From contig JARFIW010001187.1 of the NCBI GenBank assembly GCA_036346225.1, forward strand, positions 1 to 64,000: a stretch of 64,000 nt of DNA. The letters are read 5' to 3'. Position 1 is the first letter of the stretch. Each line of letters opens with the position of its first letter. Source of the stretch: Platerodrilus igneus (lineage: Eukaryota; Arthropoda; Insecta; Coleoptera; Lycidae). The notes under the pieces are model-generated. The model was given only the letters and a program-made list of their open reading frames with translations, was not told the origin of the DNA and searched no databases. The position numbers and the translations under genes were made by a program. Positions 23,820 to 36,100 of this stretch are shown here, piece after piece.

Positions 23820-24210
23820 TACGAGTTACATATCCCCAAATTAGAATATATATGTAATTAATGGAACCATTAAAAATTAAGAATTATTAAAACTTAAGTT
23901 AGATACAACATTGTAAAATTGAAGGACATAATAAAAAGGTTAATGAAAGTTCAACAAGCCAGACAGTGAGAACGGAAACAAACATTGTATTCCAGATGTA
24001 GCGTGATACTGCAAATGCAGGTCACAGGAGGTTATAAGACAGCAATTACTAGAATTAAGATTGTTACCTTGTATTAAATACAGAAATAAGCAGACATTAG
24101 CTCTGCAGTTCCCACAAGCAATATGAGGGGCAGGGATGGTGTAAATACCCGCGAGAGCCCAAGATGGCCAGTCAGTCTAGAGCTTCTCGACTTTAACATT
24201 GTGTCAGTTC
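23820..24210 (+). repeat. Left arm of a long inverted repeat (pairs with 27820-28175)
   Basis: The reverse complement of this arm matches 27820-28175 along its length. Clear shared words are CATCCCTGCCC, GTGGGAACTGCAGAGCT, ATGTCTGCTTATT and, at the inner end, CTTTAACATTG. The arms are roughly 80-85% similar by eye with small gaps. The outer ends share GAGTTA..TATCCCC. Confidence 0.75.
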
Positions 24211-27200
24211 AGCTACTCACCATAATTTTAATTTATTTAATTAGTGAAAGTCAAGTTAGAATAATTTCGATCTCCAACGTTAATGAACATAACGTACTTA
24301 TTTAATCATTGTATTACAGTATAAAATAAATTTGTTAGAAGAAGTATTTTGGAAAATCTTTTTAAAAAGTCGCTCTAAAGGGCCCAAAACCTAACTTAGA
24401 AAAAAACAAAACAAAATAAACCACCCACATATTTAAATATGCACGATAAATTTCTACTAAATCAGTCACAAAACTAAACCAGATTTTTTTAATTAACTTA
24501 AAACGGCAAAATAAATTTGTTAAACTAAGAAATACCCCCCCCTCGACTTAAAAGTAATAGTGATTGTAATCCCTAAGTGCATACCCACTAGGACTTTAGC
24601 AGTACACACCCATCTCCCCTTAGCAGTAAGAAATAATTAGGTGCAGGTAGACGGCCAGATCTTCGGATTCCAGAGAAATTTACATTCGAGGTATTTATAA
24701 ATATTGTGGCGGCTGTATGTTTTAGTGTGATGGCGCTAGCCGACATAATGCGTATGCGAGTACTCATGATAATTTGAGGAATACTTCTTTGTTATATGCT
24801 AAATGCTTTATTTAGACAATTATACATTTACATTTTTACCTGTATTGTACAGCTGTATATTTTATTGTTCTGTCGCTTGCATTGTTTTGTTTGGCGTTTT
24901 GCCTGTTTTTGATCGCATTATCTATAGAAACGAAGATTGAAATTAGAATAATTCAGTTAGGGAATGATAGTGAACGTTATGGACAATTTAGGCTGAAGCT
25001 AGAATAAATTACTTAGACTAGGGCGGACGATATTGTAAATTTATAGAGTAGGAACATATGGCTGCATTCGCGACTAATGAATTTGAAGTATGCTTAGAAA
25101 TTCAAATCCGTTAATAAATACTAATTTAGCTAGATTTGGATAGTTTTAAGTTAACCCTTCAGGTCGCACCGATAAGCAAAGCCGGTGGCCGCTATACGGT
25201 ATTACGAATGTCCCCCCCCCCTGCTTTTTGCTAGTGTTTTGTTGATCAGGCACACTTCAAAGTCAACGGTATAGGTACCTTTATTTAACTCCAACTTTAG
25301 CATTAGCCTATAAATTATATTTAACAATTAATTAATTTTGAAGTCAGATTTATACGGAGCAAGTAATTATTCGCGTTTAAATCCAATCTAGTACCTTCAG
25401 TTTGAGCAATGGGAGGACAAGGCCGCAAGTGTAGCGGTCCTTACTCAAATTATACGGTCTACAGTTTGGTTTTGTGATCATTGTGGTTGTAGGGTGTGTC
25501 GATCCAATTCCATAATTCAATGGTTTGTTTTTGAATTTGTGTGAATGTGTACAAATTAACTTTTCTATGCCAGTTATTTTTCTAATATGTCTGTATTTTT
25601 CTAAATTTAATACACAGAATGTAAAGTCCGGATCGTTGTTAACGTTTGTATTTAAGATACGGAGTGCTTTGCTATTTATTTTTGAATCCAAATATACTAT
25701 TATATTAAAATAGCTACGTTCGTATAGTAAACTACTAAAGCTTCTATACATTTTTTAGGTTGATTTCATGCTGAAAGCTAACTAAAATTAATAAACTCGT
25801 TTATACTGCCTAATGTTTGCTTAAGTAACACCCCTAGTGTTACAGTAATTTTTTAAACCGACATAAAACTACGCCGAGCTTGTCAACTGAGATTCTGAAC
25901 ACCCAACATAAATGTAAAGTGAGAATATTTGGGCTTAGTAACTGTAACGATGTTCCTTTAGCTATACAGTGACCTAGTCCATCATTAATCATAAATAAGT
26001 AAATAAATATTGTACAGAAAACCAAACAAGAACAAATATTTATATGTTCTTTATACATATTTAATGCGGAATTAAAATTGAACAACCTCTACTATTTCTG
26101 CGTTGGTGCATCCTACACAAAAATCAATGCCATAAAATGATGAAGCTGGCTAAAATATTAAAAAAGGCGTCACTTCATTTCACAGCTCTCTCTCCATGGT
26201 AGAAATTTTAGAGTTTAATATAGTCATGTAGTGATAGCTATTATCCCAGTTTAGAAAAACAATTTTAATTCGCCTATTCCAATTTGCGCTTGTCTCTTAT
26301 ACGACATGGTACACAGAAGTGGCAACCCGTCACAAACTTTTGAGTCTATTCTCACTGCCTCTTTAAGGAAATGAATAAGTTAATTACAAATTCATGGGTC
26401 GAAAATTGTATTACAATTATGCCACTTGAATTAGATTAGAACATCGAATCAGGACTGAAAAACTTGTACAAGTTTAGAAGTTTTGCTTTAAGCCAAGTAC
26501 TTACCGCAAAGTTATATCCCACTGAATTTCAAGCTAACGAATTACGCTATCACTCAGTCCGCATTCCAATTTTCTAACTTGTCTATTTTGTAAAATAACA
26601 AGTTTTAAATTTAGTTAATAATTAAAACTCCCACTGCTACTTTATAGCCAGAAACTTTTACTCTCTAGTTTATTTGAAGCCCGTTCGTAATTAAACAGCA
26701 GTAGGTAGTACAAGGTGGGTCCATTAGAAAGTAAATGGGCAGATATTGTGCACAGCCCTAGTCCTTCATTAATCTTTCATCCCTCTTACCCTAAGCTACG
26801 TCGACCAAAATAACGTTCATTACCCTATTTATCACCTATACTAAATGCGTTTGTTGTACATTAACTAGTGTGTTAAATTAACACGTTGTTTGCACTCCAA
26901 TAATTCTTTCAACGTACTAAATATAAATTTATATCATGTTGCTGTCAGCCGTGAGAATGAAAAATAGTAATGGGCGTGTTCTGTTGATAAACCTGTATAA
27001 ACAAAATTTACAGAACAGTTAATTTTCGTGCTTAAACGGTATGGAAACTACATTCCTAGTTTAAAAATAGAAATTGATAAAAAGCAGTTCTTGATTTTTA
27101 TGCGTAAGTAATAATGTATCGAGATGTCTGTTTTTTCAGTGAACATCCTCTAGCGTACTACTTTTTTGCAAAACTATTACAAGTTGAAACGCAAAAGAGT

Positions 27201-27819
27201 CAACAATTCTTAAATTTTGTTGTATATTAAGACCAATAACGCCAGAATCGTTGAAACATTTACTTTTTTAAAGATTACCTTGTTATATTTCTCTGGATGG
27301 TAAAGTCGGACATGGTCACTGAATCATTTAGGGAGTTTTATAGCCCCAATTTAATTTTGTGGAAGAGTCGCTTTTACGCTTAACCTACGCAAAGAAGAAA
27401 ACGTTTCAATTTATTTCAAACGGACATGCTTAATTACTGCCAAGTAGTTTAACCCATTTCAAACTTAACGTTATGATTCCTACCTAGATGGAGCTGCTTC
27501 ACGTAAAGGGCTACCTAAATAGCAACACTTAGATTAGCAGCCGCAATTTACCCACGTTCCGAATTCTCCACTCAAAGATATTATATTGGTTTTGAACGCA
27601 AAATTAATAAAAACGTTAGTTTAAAATAATTGATTTCCTATTAACACGAGTTACGTTTCGGGCCTTGGGAGCGGTATTTTTAAAAACTACTTCCAATTCT
27701 TCGTAACATTATTTATTTACTTAAACAGACATTAATTATGGAATTTGGACAAACTGTTGTAAATTTAACTAAGTCGAAATAAAATAATTAATTGGACTAA
27801 TATTAGGACGAGTAACCTA
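24211..27819. other. Interior of the inverted-repeat unit, no gene recognised
   Basis: About 3.6 kb of AT-rich DNA. The longest open frame (25377-25751, minus, 124 codons) shows no known motif. A short block at 24352-24395 (AAAGGGCCCAAAACCTA) recurs at 57738-57776. Poly-C runs lie at 24535-24542 and about 25212-25221. If the flanking arms are transposon ends, the transposase is no longer recognisable. Confidence 0.45.
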
Positions 27820-28175
27820 GGTAAACAACAATGTTAAAGCTGAAATACTCAGACTGATTGACTAGTCTTGGGGCTCCCGGAGTATTTATGTTGTCCCTGC
27901 CCTTCACAATTCTGTGGGAACTTGCAGAGCTCATGTCTGCTTATTCTTAATTCTATTCATTAATACATTTTAACAATCTTACTTTCTAGGTAATCGCGGT
28001 ATCTTAACCGTCTGCGACCTCGTTCTCGTGAACTGTTAATAACTTTTTTATATCTATCCTTGAGCTACATTGTTGTACTCGACTTAATAATTTCTTAATG
28101 GTTTCTAATAATTTCCTAATACTTCTATTTTATAATACATACATAAATTGGGGGGATACATAACTCACGTTGACT
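27820..28175 (-). repeat. Right arm of the long inverted repeat (pairs with 23820-24210)
   Basis: The plus-strand sequence GTTGTCCCTGCCCTTCACAA and TGTGGGAACTTGCAGAGCTC matches the complement of the left arm. Either the two arms end one element or they are two copies of a repeat inserted head-to-head. Confidence 0.75.
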
Positions 28176-28229
28176 GCTATGGTATATTTAAGAGGTAAGC
28201 AAAATACTAAACAAATTTTTCGCTAAATT

Positions 28230-28445
28230 TTGTCAAGAGTTGTTGACAGTGACAAAAAACACATTGAACAAACTCTTAATAAAATCAAAATTTGGAAAAA
28301 AACACGCGTATTCAAAGGATTAGCACCTGACATAAAAATTCTAAGACCGGTGTTACGTTACGTTACGCACGATTATAATAAACTTCAACTTACTTTACTA
28401 GGAATACAAAAGGAAAGTAGAACAACAAAGTTCCTGTACCTATAA
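28230..28445 (+). other. Short open frame, product not recognised
   Basis: A 71-codon frame is lysine-rich (HIEQTLNKIKIWKKTRVFKG) and lies about 360 bases before the polymerase fragment at 28807. It has no known domain. It could be a neighbouring piece of the same decayed element or chance; there is no homologous copy elsewhere in the window. Confidence 0.2.
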
Positions 28446-28806
28446 TCGAACATACTAAAACGTATGAAGTTACCCTCTTCGTTAAACGTAGTCATTCTCT
28501 TCATGTTGTTACAGTTATTTTTTTATACTAGCTAGAGTTCTACACTTAAAAAAAATTTTATACCTAGAAGAAAGAAAAGCTAAAAACTGTATGCCTCCGG
28601 CTAACTTGACTATTACTTCAAAAGGGAGTAAAGTGTAGGTCGGGATGAATTTGCTTAGTTCAATAAACGAAAATGTATTCTTAAGTTGGACGCCACTGTA
28701 TTTAACAAGTATTAATTAATGTTAAAGGGTAGATACAGAAAACTCTTTTGTGTTTGCATTGTGTGCATCGGATATATGCCCGGAAGCTCAGAAAGTCTAA
28801 TTTGAT

Positions 28807-29079
28807 CTGTTTGTAAGGAATGAATTTGAGAAGAACTTGTTCAAGTTAATGAATAATGCGATCTTTGGGGAAACGATGGAGAATATACGTATACATAGTA
28901 ATGTGAAACTTGTGCAAAACTGGGGTGGTAGATATGGGGCCGAAGCCTGGATATCCAACTCACTATTCAAAAATGTCACAATCTTCGATGAAAACCTTGT
29001 GGCAGTGGAAATTCTCAATTCGGAAATATACGAGGCTTTTCAATTGAAACCCATCTTTGGTTCAGGAAAAATTTATTGA
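28807..29079 (+). pseudogene. Protein-primed family B DNA polymerase fragment (motif B region)
   Basis: An uninterrupted frame reads FEKNLFKLMNNAIFGETMEN, which contains the family B motif B (K-x2/3-N-[NS]-x-[FY]-G), followed by RYGAEAW and FDENLVAVEI. This matches the palm region of DNA_pol_B_2 type polymerases encoded by Polinton/Maverick-like elements, adintoviruses and bidnaviruses. Motifs A and C (the metal-binding aspartates) are not present: upstream sequence has no similarity and downstream a mariner remnant begins. It is a truncated fossil of a virus-like element, possibly from the same lineage as the zinc-finger cassettes. Confidence 0.75.
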
Positions 29080-29110
29080 CAACTAAATTTACAAATAATT
29101 ACGACTACGA

Positions 29111-29500
29111 TTAAGGCACATATCCATCCCATTGTTTCGTAGACCTATGTATACCCTGCCTAAAGAAATCTTGTGGCTGCTGCTCGAAGAATTCTTTCAC
29201 GGCGTTTTGTACTTCTTCGTCCGACTGAAAACGGTTACCTTTTAACGCTGTTTTCAGTGGCCCAAAGATGTGAAAATCGCAAGGCGATAAATCGGGACTA
29301 TAAGGCGGATGCTCTAATATCCTCCATTTCTTTTGCTGTATATTTTCTTTTACTACATTAGCAACATGAAGTCCAGCATTGTCGTGAAGCAAAATGACAC
29401 CACGTGAAAGCCTCCCTGGACGTTTTCGTCTTATTGCTTGATGGAGCCTGTTCAAGGTTTCATTATACAGGTTTGCGTTAATATGCACCCGAGGTTCTGT
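29111..29500 (-). pseudogene. mariner transposase, C-terminal part (DD34D)
   Basis: The minus-strand frame contains ETLNRLHQAIRRKRPGRLSR, VILLHDNAGLHVA and EHPPYSPDLSPCDFHIFGPL. The second and third catalytic aspartates are separated by exactly 34 residues, the mariner DD34D signature. The C-terminus (DDEEV-like SDEEVQNAVKEFF, then WDGYVP) reaches the normal end. The N-terminal helix-turn-helix and first Asp are missing because a LINE-leader fragment (29510-29690) replaces them; the open frame runs on into that fragment by chance. Confidence 0.88.
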
Positions 29501-29504
29501 GTAT

Positions 29505-29700
29505 GAATTGCTCCACCCGAAGGTACTACATTGGATGTGGAAGGCAACGGGAAACCACCACATTACCTCCCAAGTAAACTGCGTACAGAAATTGTTAAAC
29601 ATGATTGCATTCTCTGGGGTAAAAAATTCCGGAGGTAAAATAGTCCCCCATTCGGATCTCCGGGAGGGGAGGCTACCAAACGTAGCATGCTTTCCGAAAT
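29505..29700 (+). mobile_element. LINE 5' leader fragment
   Basis: GATGTGGAAGGCAACGGGAA, ACCACCACATTACCTCC and TAGTCCCCCATTCGGATCTC match the complement of 12740-12960, the leader of the LINE remnant. The first part, GCTCCACCCGAAGGTA, also equals the complement of the SINE 3' region (7939-7960). It sits between the mariner remnant and the second BEL element. Confidence 0.75.
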
Positions 29701-29703
29701 ACC

Positions 29704-30336
29704 ACAAATTTTCGACCCTTTAGGACTCCTTGGTCCTGTACTTTAGGAGCCAAAATTCTTATTCAAAGACTTTGGATTGAAAAACTGGGTTGGGATGATC
29801 TCATTCCTGAAACCATTCAAGCAAAATGGAGTTCTTATCGTACTGATCTCGTCAATTTAAACGATTTGAAATTTTCGCGTCATGTTTTATGCAAGGAATT
29901 CACTGATGTTCAGCTTTATGGTTTTTGCGATGCATCCCTACATGGATATGGTGCATGTATTTTTGTACGTTTGATGGATCAGGATGGGAGACTCCATGTT
30001 AATCTTCTGTGTTCAAAATCAAAGGTTTCTCCTCTGAAACCTCTTACAATACCAAAGTTAGAGCTTTGCAGTTCTGCTAGGTAAGCTGACTGACAAGTTT
30101 CAAAGGCATTACAATTGCCTATTTCTTATTATTTTTTTTGGTCAGATTCAACAATTGTTTTAGGATGGCTGAAGGCCAACCCTAATCTTCTGAATACATT
30201 CGTTTGTAATAGGGTTGCAGATGTACAACAATTGACGTCGATGGGCTTTTGGCGCTATGTACCTACTCAAGATAACCCTGCAGATAGTCTCTCAAGAGGA
30301 ACAACTCCTCAATCTCTGAAAGAGTCTATTTTATGA
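29704..30336 (+). pseudogene. BEL/Pao RT end and RNase H (broken)
   Basis: After the RT connection (frames shifting near 29745), the frame 29866-30084 carries LYGFCDASLHGYGACIFV, the RNase H first acidic box, and TIPKLELC. A further frame 30115-30336 has FFWSDSTIVLGWL and the YVPTQDNPADSLSRG segment linking to integrase. The order matches the first element in the window. A frame change near 30085 breaks the protein. Confidence 0.85.
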
Positions 30337-30374
30337 TGGCATGGTCCATCATGGCTCACTAAAAATGAATTTTC

Positions 30375-31934
30375 ATGGCCTACTTTCAAGTATCATGTAC
30401 AGAACTTTCTGAAATGAAAAGGGAAGCTCGCTGTATTACAGTCAGTTCACCTGACCCTTTTCCGTTTAACATTTATTTAAGTTTAACCCAACTTGTGAGA
30501 GTTACTTCTTATTGTTTGCGCTTTCGCAATAATTGTTTGAATTCCAAGGCAACACGCTTGTCAGGATCTCTTTCAACTAATGAGATTCAAGAATCCCTTC
30601 TAGTTCTCATCAAGCTCTCTCAACAAGAATCTTTTCCTGATAATTTAAAATTGTTATCACGGGGCGCTCCCCTAAAAACTTCATCATTGTTATCGCTTAA
30701 TCCTTTTTTGTATTCGAGGGGCATGATTAGAGTTGGTGGCAGACTGCACAACTCACAACTTATGTTTGATAAAAAAATTCCATTGCTAATATTCGGCAAA
30801 CATAATCTTGCAAGACTTCTTGTTACACAAGAGCATTTCAGGCTGCTTCATGCAGGCCCTCAAATGTTACTTGCTTACCTCAGAGAAAGGTATTGGATCA
30901 CTTGTGGTAGGAATCTAATTAAACAAGTTGTACATCAATGTGTACGATGCTTTCGTTTTTCACCTAAGGTAACAGAACCCCTTATGGGTAACCTACCATC
31001 TTCACGTATTAAACCATCCTTTCCATTTAATGTAGTAGATTATGGCGGTCCCTTTTTTGTAAAAAATTGCAAGGGTCGTGGCTTTAAGACCACAAAATCA
31101 TATTTATGTCTTTTCGTTTGCTTTGTTACCAAGGCAGTGCACCTGGAGTTGGTCACTGATCTATCTACAGAAACTTTTCTAATGGCTTTTCACCGATTTA
31201 CAGCACGTCGCGGTAAAACATTGCATGTTTACTCTGACAATGGGACAAATTTTATAGGTGCTAACTCGAAGCTTAAAGAGTTAGGTATGTTTTTAAAGGA
31301 GCAATGTCATACAATTACAGATTCAACTAGTATTGAAGGTATAACCCGGCACTTTATACCCGCCCATAGTTCACATTTTGGTGGTCTTTGGGAGGCCGGC
31401 ATAATATCTTCCAAATTTCATATAAAGCGGGTTATTGGGAATACATTTTTTACGTAGGAGGATATGAGCACTTTACTAACACAAGTGGAGTCCGCAATAA
31501 ACTTCCGTCCAATATCTCCTTTATCAGCAGTCCCTAATGACCTGTTACCACTGACGCCTGCACATTTTTTAATTGGTAGAACTTCAGTTTCTTTGCCAGA
31601 TCTAGATCTGTCTCAAATACAAGAATGTAAACTTGCAGTCTTTCAGAGAATTCAAAGATTCCATCAAAGCATATGGAAGAGATGGAATAAAGAATACATA
31701 TCAGAGTTACAACAGCGCTCTAAATGGCGTACGACGTCGTCTCAACTAGAAGCCGATTCTCTAGTCCTTATTAAGGAGGACAATTCTCCACCATTAAATT
31801 GGAAACTTGGCAGAGTGATCGATGTCCACCCTGGCGCTGATGGTATCAGTCGTGTCGCTCCAGTAAGAACTGCAAATGGAATAGTAAAGCGTTCTTTATC
31901 AAAACTGTGCCCACTTCCTATTGTGCGCGAGTGA
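30375..31934 (+). pseudogene. BEL/Pao integrase (one in-frame stop or frame break)
   Basis: The 360-codon frame 30375-31457 contains the H2C2 zinc region (HAGPQM, then CVRCF), the core DDE integrase residues in VVDYGGPF, SDNGTNF and HFGGLWEAG, and then a stop at 31455. The frame 31464-31934 continues directly with LLTQVESAINFRP, the LTPAHFL box and the DUF5641 end (NWKLGRVI, HPGADGI, VKRSLSKL). The catalytic triad is intact. Only the short break near 31450 separates the two parts. Confidence 0.88.
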
Positions 31935-32208
31935 GTGCAATCAATTAAAATTGCAATTTGTGCGCTACTGTGCGTTAGCTCTATCCTACAAAATAAGTTC
32001 ATTATCTTAGCTATAAGTTGTTATAATTACATTTATATTTTGTCTTTGTAAAAAAAAAGGTGATTTATTCTTTGTTCATTTTGCTGTGTGTATGATTATT
32101 TTGTTTACATTGTGAATTTTTGCATTTGTTCATATACTTCATAGCTTGGATGCCTATTGTTTGCTATCAACTATTTTGTTGAAAGGTCCCCCTTTCAAGG
32201 CGGGCGTA

Positions 32209-32497
32209 TGTTAAAGCGTATATTAATTTTAGTTTAATTTGTATCACTCTTTACGCATTCTACGGCACGCCTATGAATGCAAATGTTTCTACGTTCGTGA
32301 TCGGTAGTCTTGTCTTCGGACGGTTCCGTCAAAGTTCAGCAACAGTTCATGTTCAGTTTTCAGTGTGGTAGGACGTTCTTGCTACATAACAAAATGATTT
32401 GTTTTTTTTGTGTAAATAGTTTTTTCATGTGAATAAATAAATGTAGTGTGTCAATTGCAATTCCTTTCATTAAAAGGCTGGGTGTATTAGTATTACA
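32209..32497 (+). repeat. Probable 3' LTR of the second BEL/Pao element
   Basis: It begins TGTTAAAGCG right after a purine-rich AAGGCGGGCG and is taken to end at TATTACA. AATAAATAAATG near 32433 could serve as poly(A) signal. With no second LTR in the window, the right end is a guess. Confidence 0.45.
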
Positions 32498-32639
32498 GTC
32501 CCCAGTATTCTCACGGCATGCTACACAACCAAGTAGATAATTCCACATCAACCGACCAGCGCATATCGAAGGACAAGGTGAAGTAATCGCTATTTATTTC
32601 CGATAGAATTATTAACCGCCCTACGGGCAGAGACAGGAA

Positions 32640-32815
32640 AAAAGAGAAGTAGAGGTAGACCTAGGTTAGACTACTGCACACAGATAGTGAAAGATGTAGG
32701 CTGTGAGAATTTCAGGGAAATGTGTAGGCTAGCTCAGATTAAAAATCAATGGAGGTACACTTCCAACCAGTCGCAAATCATGGATAACTATGACCAGTCA
32801 AGAAAACTAAAATAA
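32640..32815 (+). pseudogene. LINE ORF2 C-terminal fragment
   Basis: The frame reads RPRLDYCTQIVKDVGC, then FREMCRLAQIKNQWRY, matching the last residues of the LINE ORF at 47490-47620 (RPRSDFRTQIVIDADC, FREMCRLVQ). This is the basic GRPR-type C-terminal end found in RTE/CR1-like LINE ORF2 proteins. Only the last 55 codons or so are present. Confidence 0.75.
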
Positions 32816-33149
32816 ATTACAAACATTTTTTTGCAAACCACATAATGTTAATTGTAGGAGTTTCTTGAAACTTTAACCAAAGTCTTAAGTTGGGGATCCT
32901 GCAGCCACAGGCTTTCAACCCCTTCAAACCACTACACGTAAATGGCAATAATTAAAAACAATAGAAGAATCAGTTATATCGTTTTATACGCCCTAGTCCC
33001 GGGTTGAACCGACAGTCCTTAAAATGTTCAGATTTTCCAAAATCACCCCGTTCGGATAGAGTAAGGAGTCCATGGTAGACGCTTAAGACCCACCTTTGGA
33101 CACAAGGTTCGAAACATTCAAAAATTTTAAAAAACTCTACTATACCATT

Positions 33150-36100
33150 GCTGAATGGAAAACGCACGATTATTCACTTCCTTTCACAACTCATTGCAAA
33201 TCCATTATTAACATAAATCTTTACTCCCCTGCATATACACCCTTGCTCGAACCCCACAACCTTTGATAACCAGCCATTAACCCCGCATTAACTCCAGCAT
33301 TCCACCCGAGATAAACTATCGTTTGTATCAATATTGATTTTTGCCCGAATCCAGATTTTATTCCACCCGTGCTCCCATTTCTAATGTCCGTAGATTCAGG
33401 TCTATACATTTGCTCATGCCTTGTAGCAATTTCATAATCCAAACTAACGATTCAACGGCACGCCTGAATTAACCCCTGAAGTCCTGACTCATTTGCCCTT
33501 TGCCTTAGCAATACAAAGTTTCATCGCTATGCACGTTTGAAAACCATTTTTACAAAACAATACATTTTTACACCAATCTCAATTTTAAGTTTATCCCCAG
33601 TACCCTGATTTAAATCTACCATGCAAACCGAGTTTACTTACATCGATTAATATCAGAATTTTGACGTCGTCCAATACTTTAGATTAAACGCCGCCCTCGA
33701 AATGTTAACTCCCGTGCAGAAAATCTTACACATTCCAGCCCATCGGCATAATACCATTGCACACAAATAAATTTTTTTACGTTCAAAGTTTTCACATAAC
33801 CACCAATAACCCCATTAAGAATTTTCAGCGTTTTTGACTTACAACTTTTAACACTCACTTATTAGAATTTTATGTAAAATCCAATGAAACTAAATCGAAG
33901 CCACGATTACACACCCTTTAATTAAAATCGCGCATTATTATAGAAATTAAAACATTCTTAAAACATTTTTCAAACAATTTTACAACAGTCAACTAAACCA
34001 CATTTCAAATACATCCATTTTATTTAACCTACTTAACGCTCTTAACATTAGCAACATTTTCACATAACCAGCCGCACTCGTTTATCCCGCTTTTGCATAG
34101 CTTTCTACAGATTTCAGACAGATTATCAAACACTATTGTTAAATCACATGAGTCGTCTCCTCATTTAACCCGAGATTCGCAGAACTTTATCTATCATCTT
34201 TTCTTACGAAAATCGTTATCTCATCAAACTCGGGATCCCGACACTGGACCCGTCTTGTGCATCGCATGCTGACCGCACACTCGCACACCGCACTCTCTGC
34301 ACATTATTCGTTCACAGCCGCAGTCGCCCTTTTAGACAGCATCCACACTTTATAGCACATCGCACATTTTGTCGACACAAATTTTCATTTATTAACATCA
34401 TCACGCATTCACCTCTTCAACGAGCCACATCGATCTTGAACCACCATGCCGACGACACCTTTCACCATTTTAAACAGAACCCAGGATCTGGACTAAACAA
34501 TGTTAATAACCACATTAAGTCCACGTTTACATTTAAACCTCCACGAACATTTCACCACGCTTACCGAACCCACACTCAGAACCGCCGTTTAAGCCCCCTT
34601 TAATTCTACCGTGAAAACGTCTTAAACTTTATCGCGAAATCGAGCTAAATTTATAACCAAACAAACAGATTTGAAATCGGACCACGCCCTGCAAAGTTAT
34701 ACCCCTTTAAAGTCCTGATCTTCTAATTTTGCTATTTGCTCTATAAGCAAACCTAACAAAGTTTTCTCTAACCATGCATCTTTCGAGATAAACCTATCTT
34801 GTTTGGTATCAATAGATTATTCCAGCTCCCAACTCTAACAATTAATGCCACCAGAACTCCTTTATTTCTCGTTGCGATACCTCCGTTAACCATTTTTTCA
34901 CCATCTACATTAAATGCGATTTTGAACCGACTTAACAGATTTACATGCGGTCCCGTCAAGATTTCAGAACCGTCCGATATCTTCCAACATTTGACCCGAG
35001 TAAATTACTTGTTTCATCTAGCAAAATTTTACTCACCATTTTAATTTTCCAGAACCATCCAACTCCCCATTAGATTTGAGCACTCTTGATCCTTTAATTC
35101 TTTACGACGTCACTTTGCAGAATTTTGAAACCAACAATTTATACGACCTTCCATTACCCAATCATCGCCTTTACACTAGAATCCTAAAACCACTTAAAAT
35201 TAACAAACGATTTTCTTCGAAATTAAACCACTTTTAAACATCAATTTATTTAACTAACTCATCGTCACTTTCATTTTCAGAGACCTATCAACCGCCATCG
35301 ACCATAACCATCTGCAGTCGCATACCTTCGACCATTTTAATACAAGCTAAACAACTGTCGTAAGACAGGAGTTCTCATTGTTGGATAACGCTAATCCAGC
35401 TTTATGCATTTAGTCTTCATTTTTAACAATAAATTCTCGCTCAAACGCAACCACGTTCAACGGCTTTTTCACACCACGTTTACGCATGAACATTCACCAT
35501 ACGAGACCGAACCATGATTTGCTTGCTACTTAATTGGCTAGATTCCTTGAACATACTACATTCGTGCACAAGTCCTTAACATCTGCAGCAACTTAACGGC
35601 TCACAATCATTCTTGCGCTAGTTTCATCTCAAACAACGCAATCCCACATTAATTTATGGACGGCTACCTTAGATCACACTACATTTATTCTTTGACATTT
35701 CGGATAGACACGCAAATTTTAACAAATTTAGCACCATTTTTACAAATCGCCAAAGACTATGACCAACAACTTAATACACGTTTTCACTCTACCCGAAGCA
35801 CCAAGTTCAGAACCGAGAGTATCAGCGGAACTAAAACGTGAATCCTCTGTCGCCAATTAGCAAGAGACCGTTGCAATCATGGAATCATATACAACACGAA
35901 TGTTTCATAAGACACCATATTAAAATCCAAAGGGTGTACACGCAAATTGTCATTCTGTAAATGCAGTTTACAAACACTTACCTCAAAAACCATTGTCCAG
36001 ATTTGACATTATTTTAAACGCTCTACGCCATACAGCATGCGCGATACTCCAAAACAAGAAGCTGAGCCAACAACCTAACCCATTTTCGCCTGCGATCATT

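Larger units (their letters stand above)
29704..32497 (+). mobile_element. 5'-truncated BEL/Pao retrotransposon with 3' LTR
   Basis: The element begins in the end of the reverse transcriptase (FDPLGLLGP) and continues through RNase H, integrase and the C-terminal domain to a probable polypurine tract (about 32185-32206) and a 3' LTR. It belongs to a different subfamily from the 694-7683 copy, judging from the protein and LTR sequences. Several frame breaks are present. The 5' half and 5' LTR are missing. Confidence 0.85.

Noticed and set aside
29111..29707. A single 198-codon transposase gene
   Set aside because: The first third of the frame is translated LINE-leader and boundary sequence; only about 29111-29500 is mariner.
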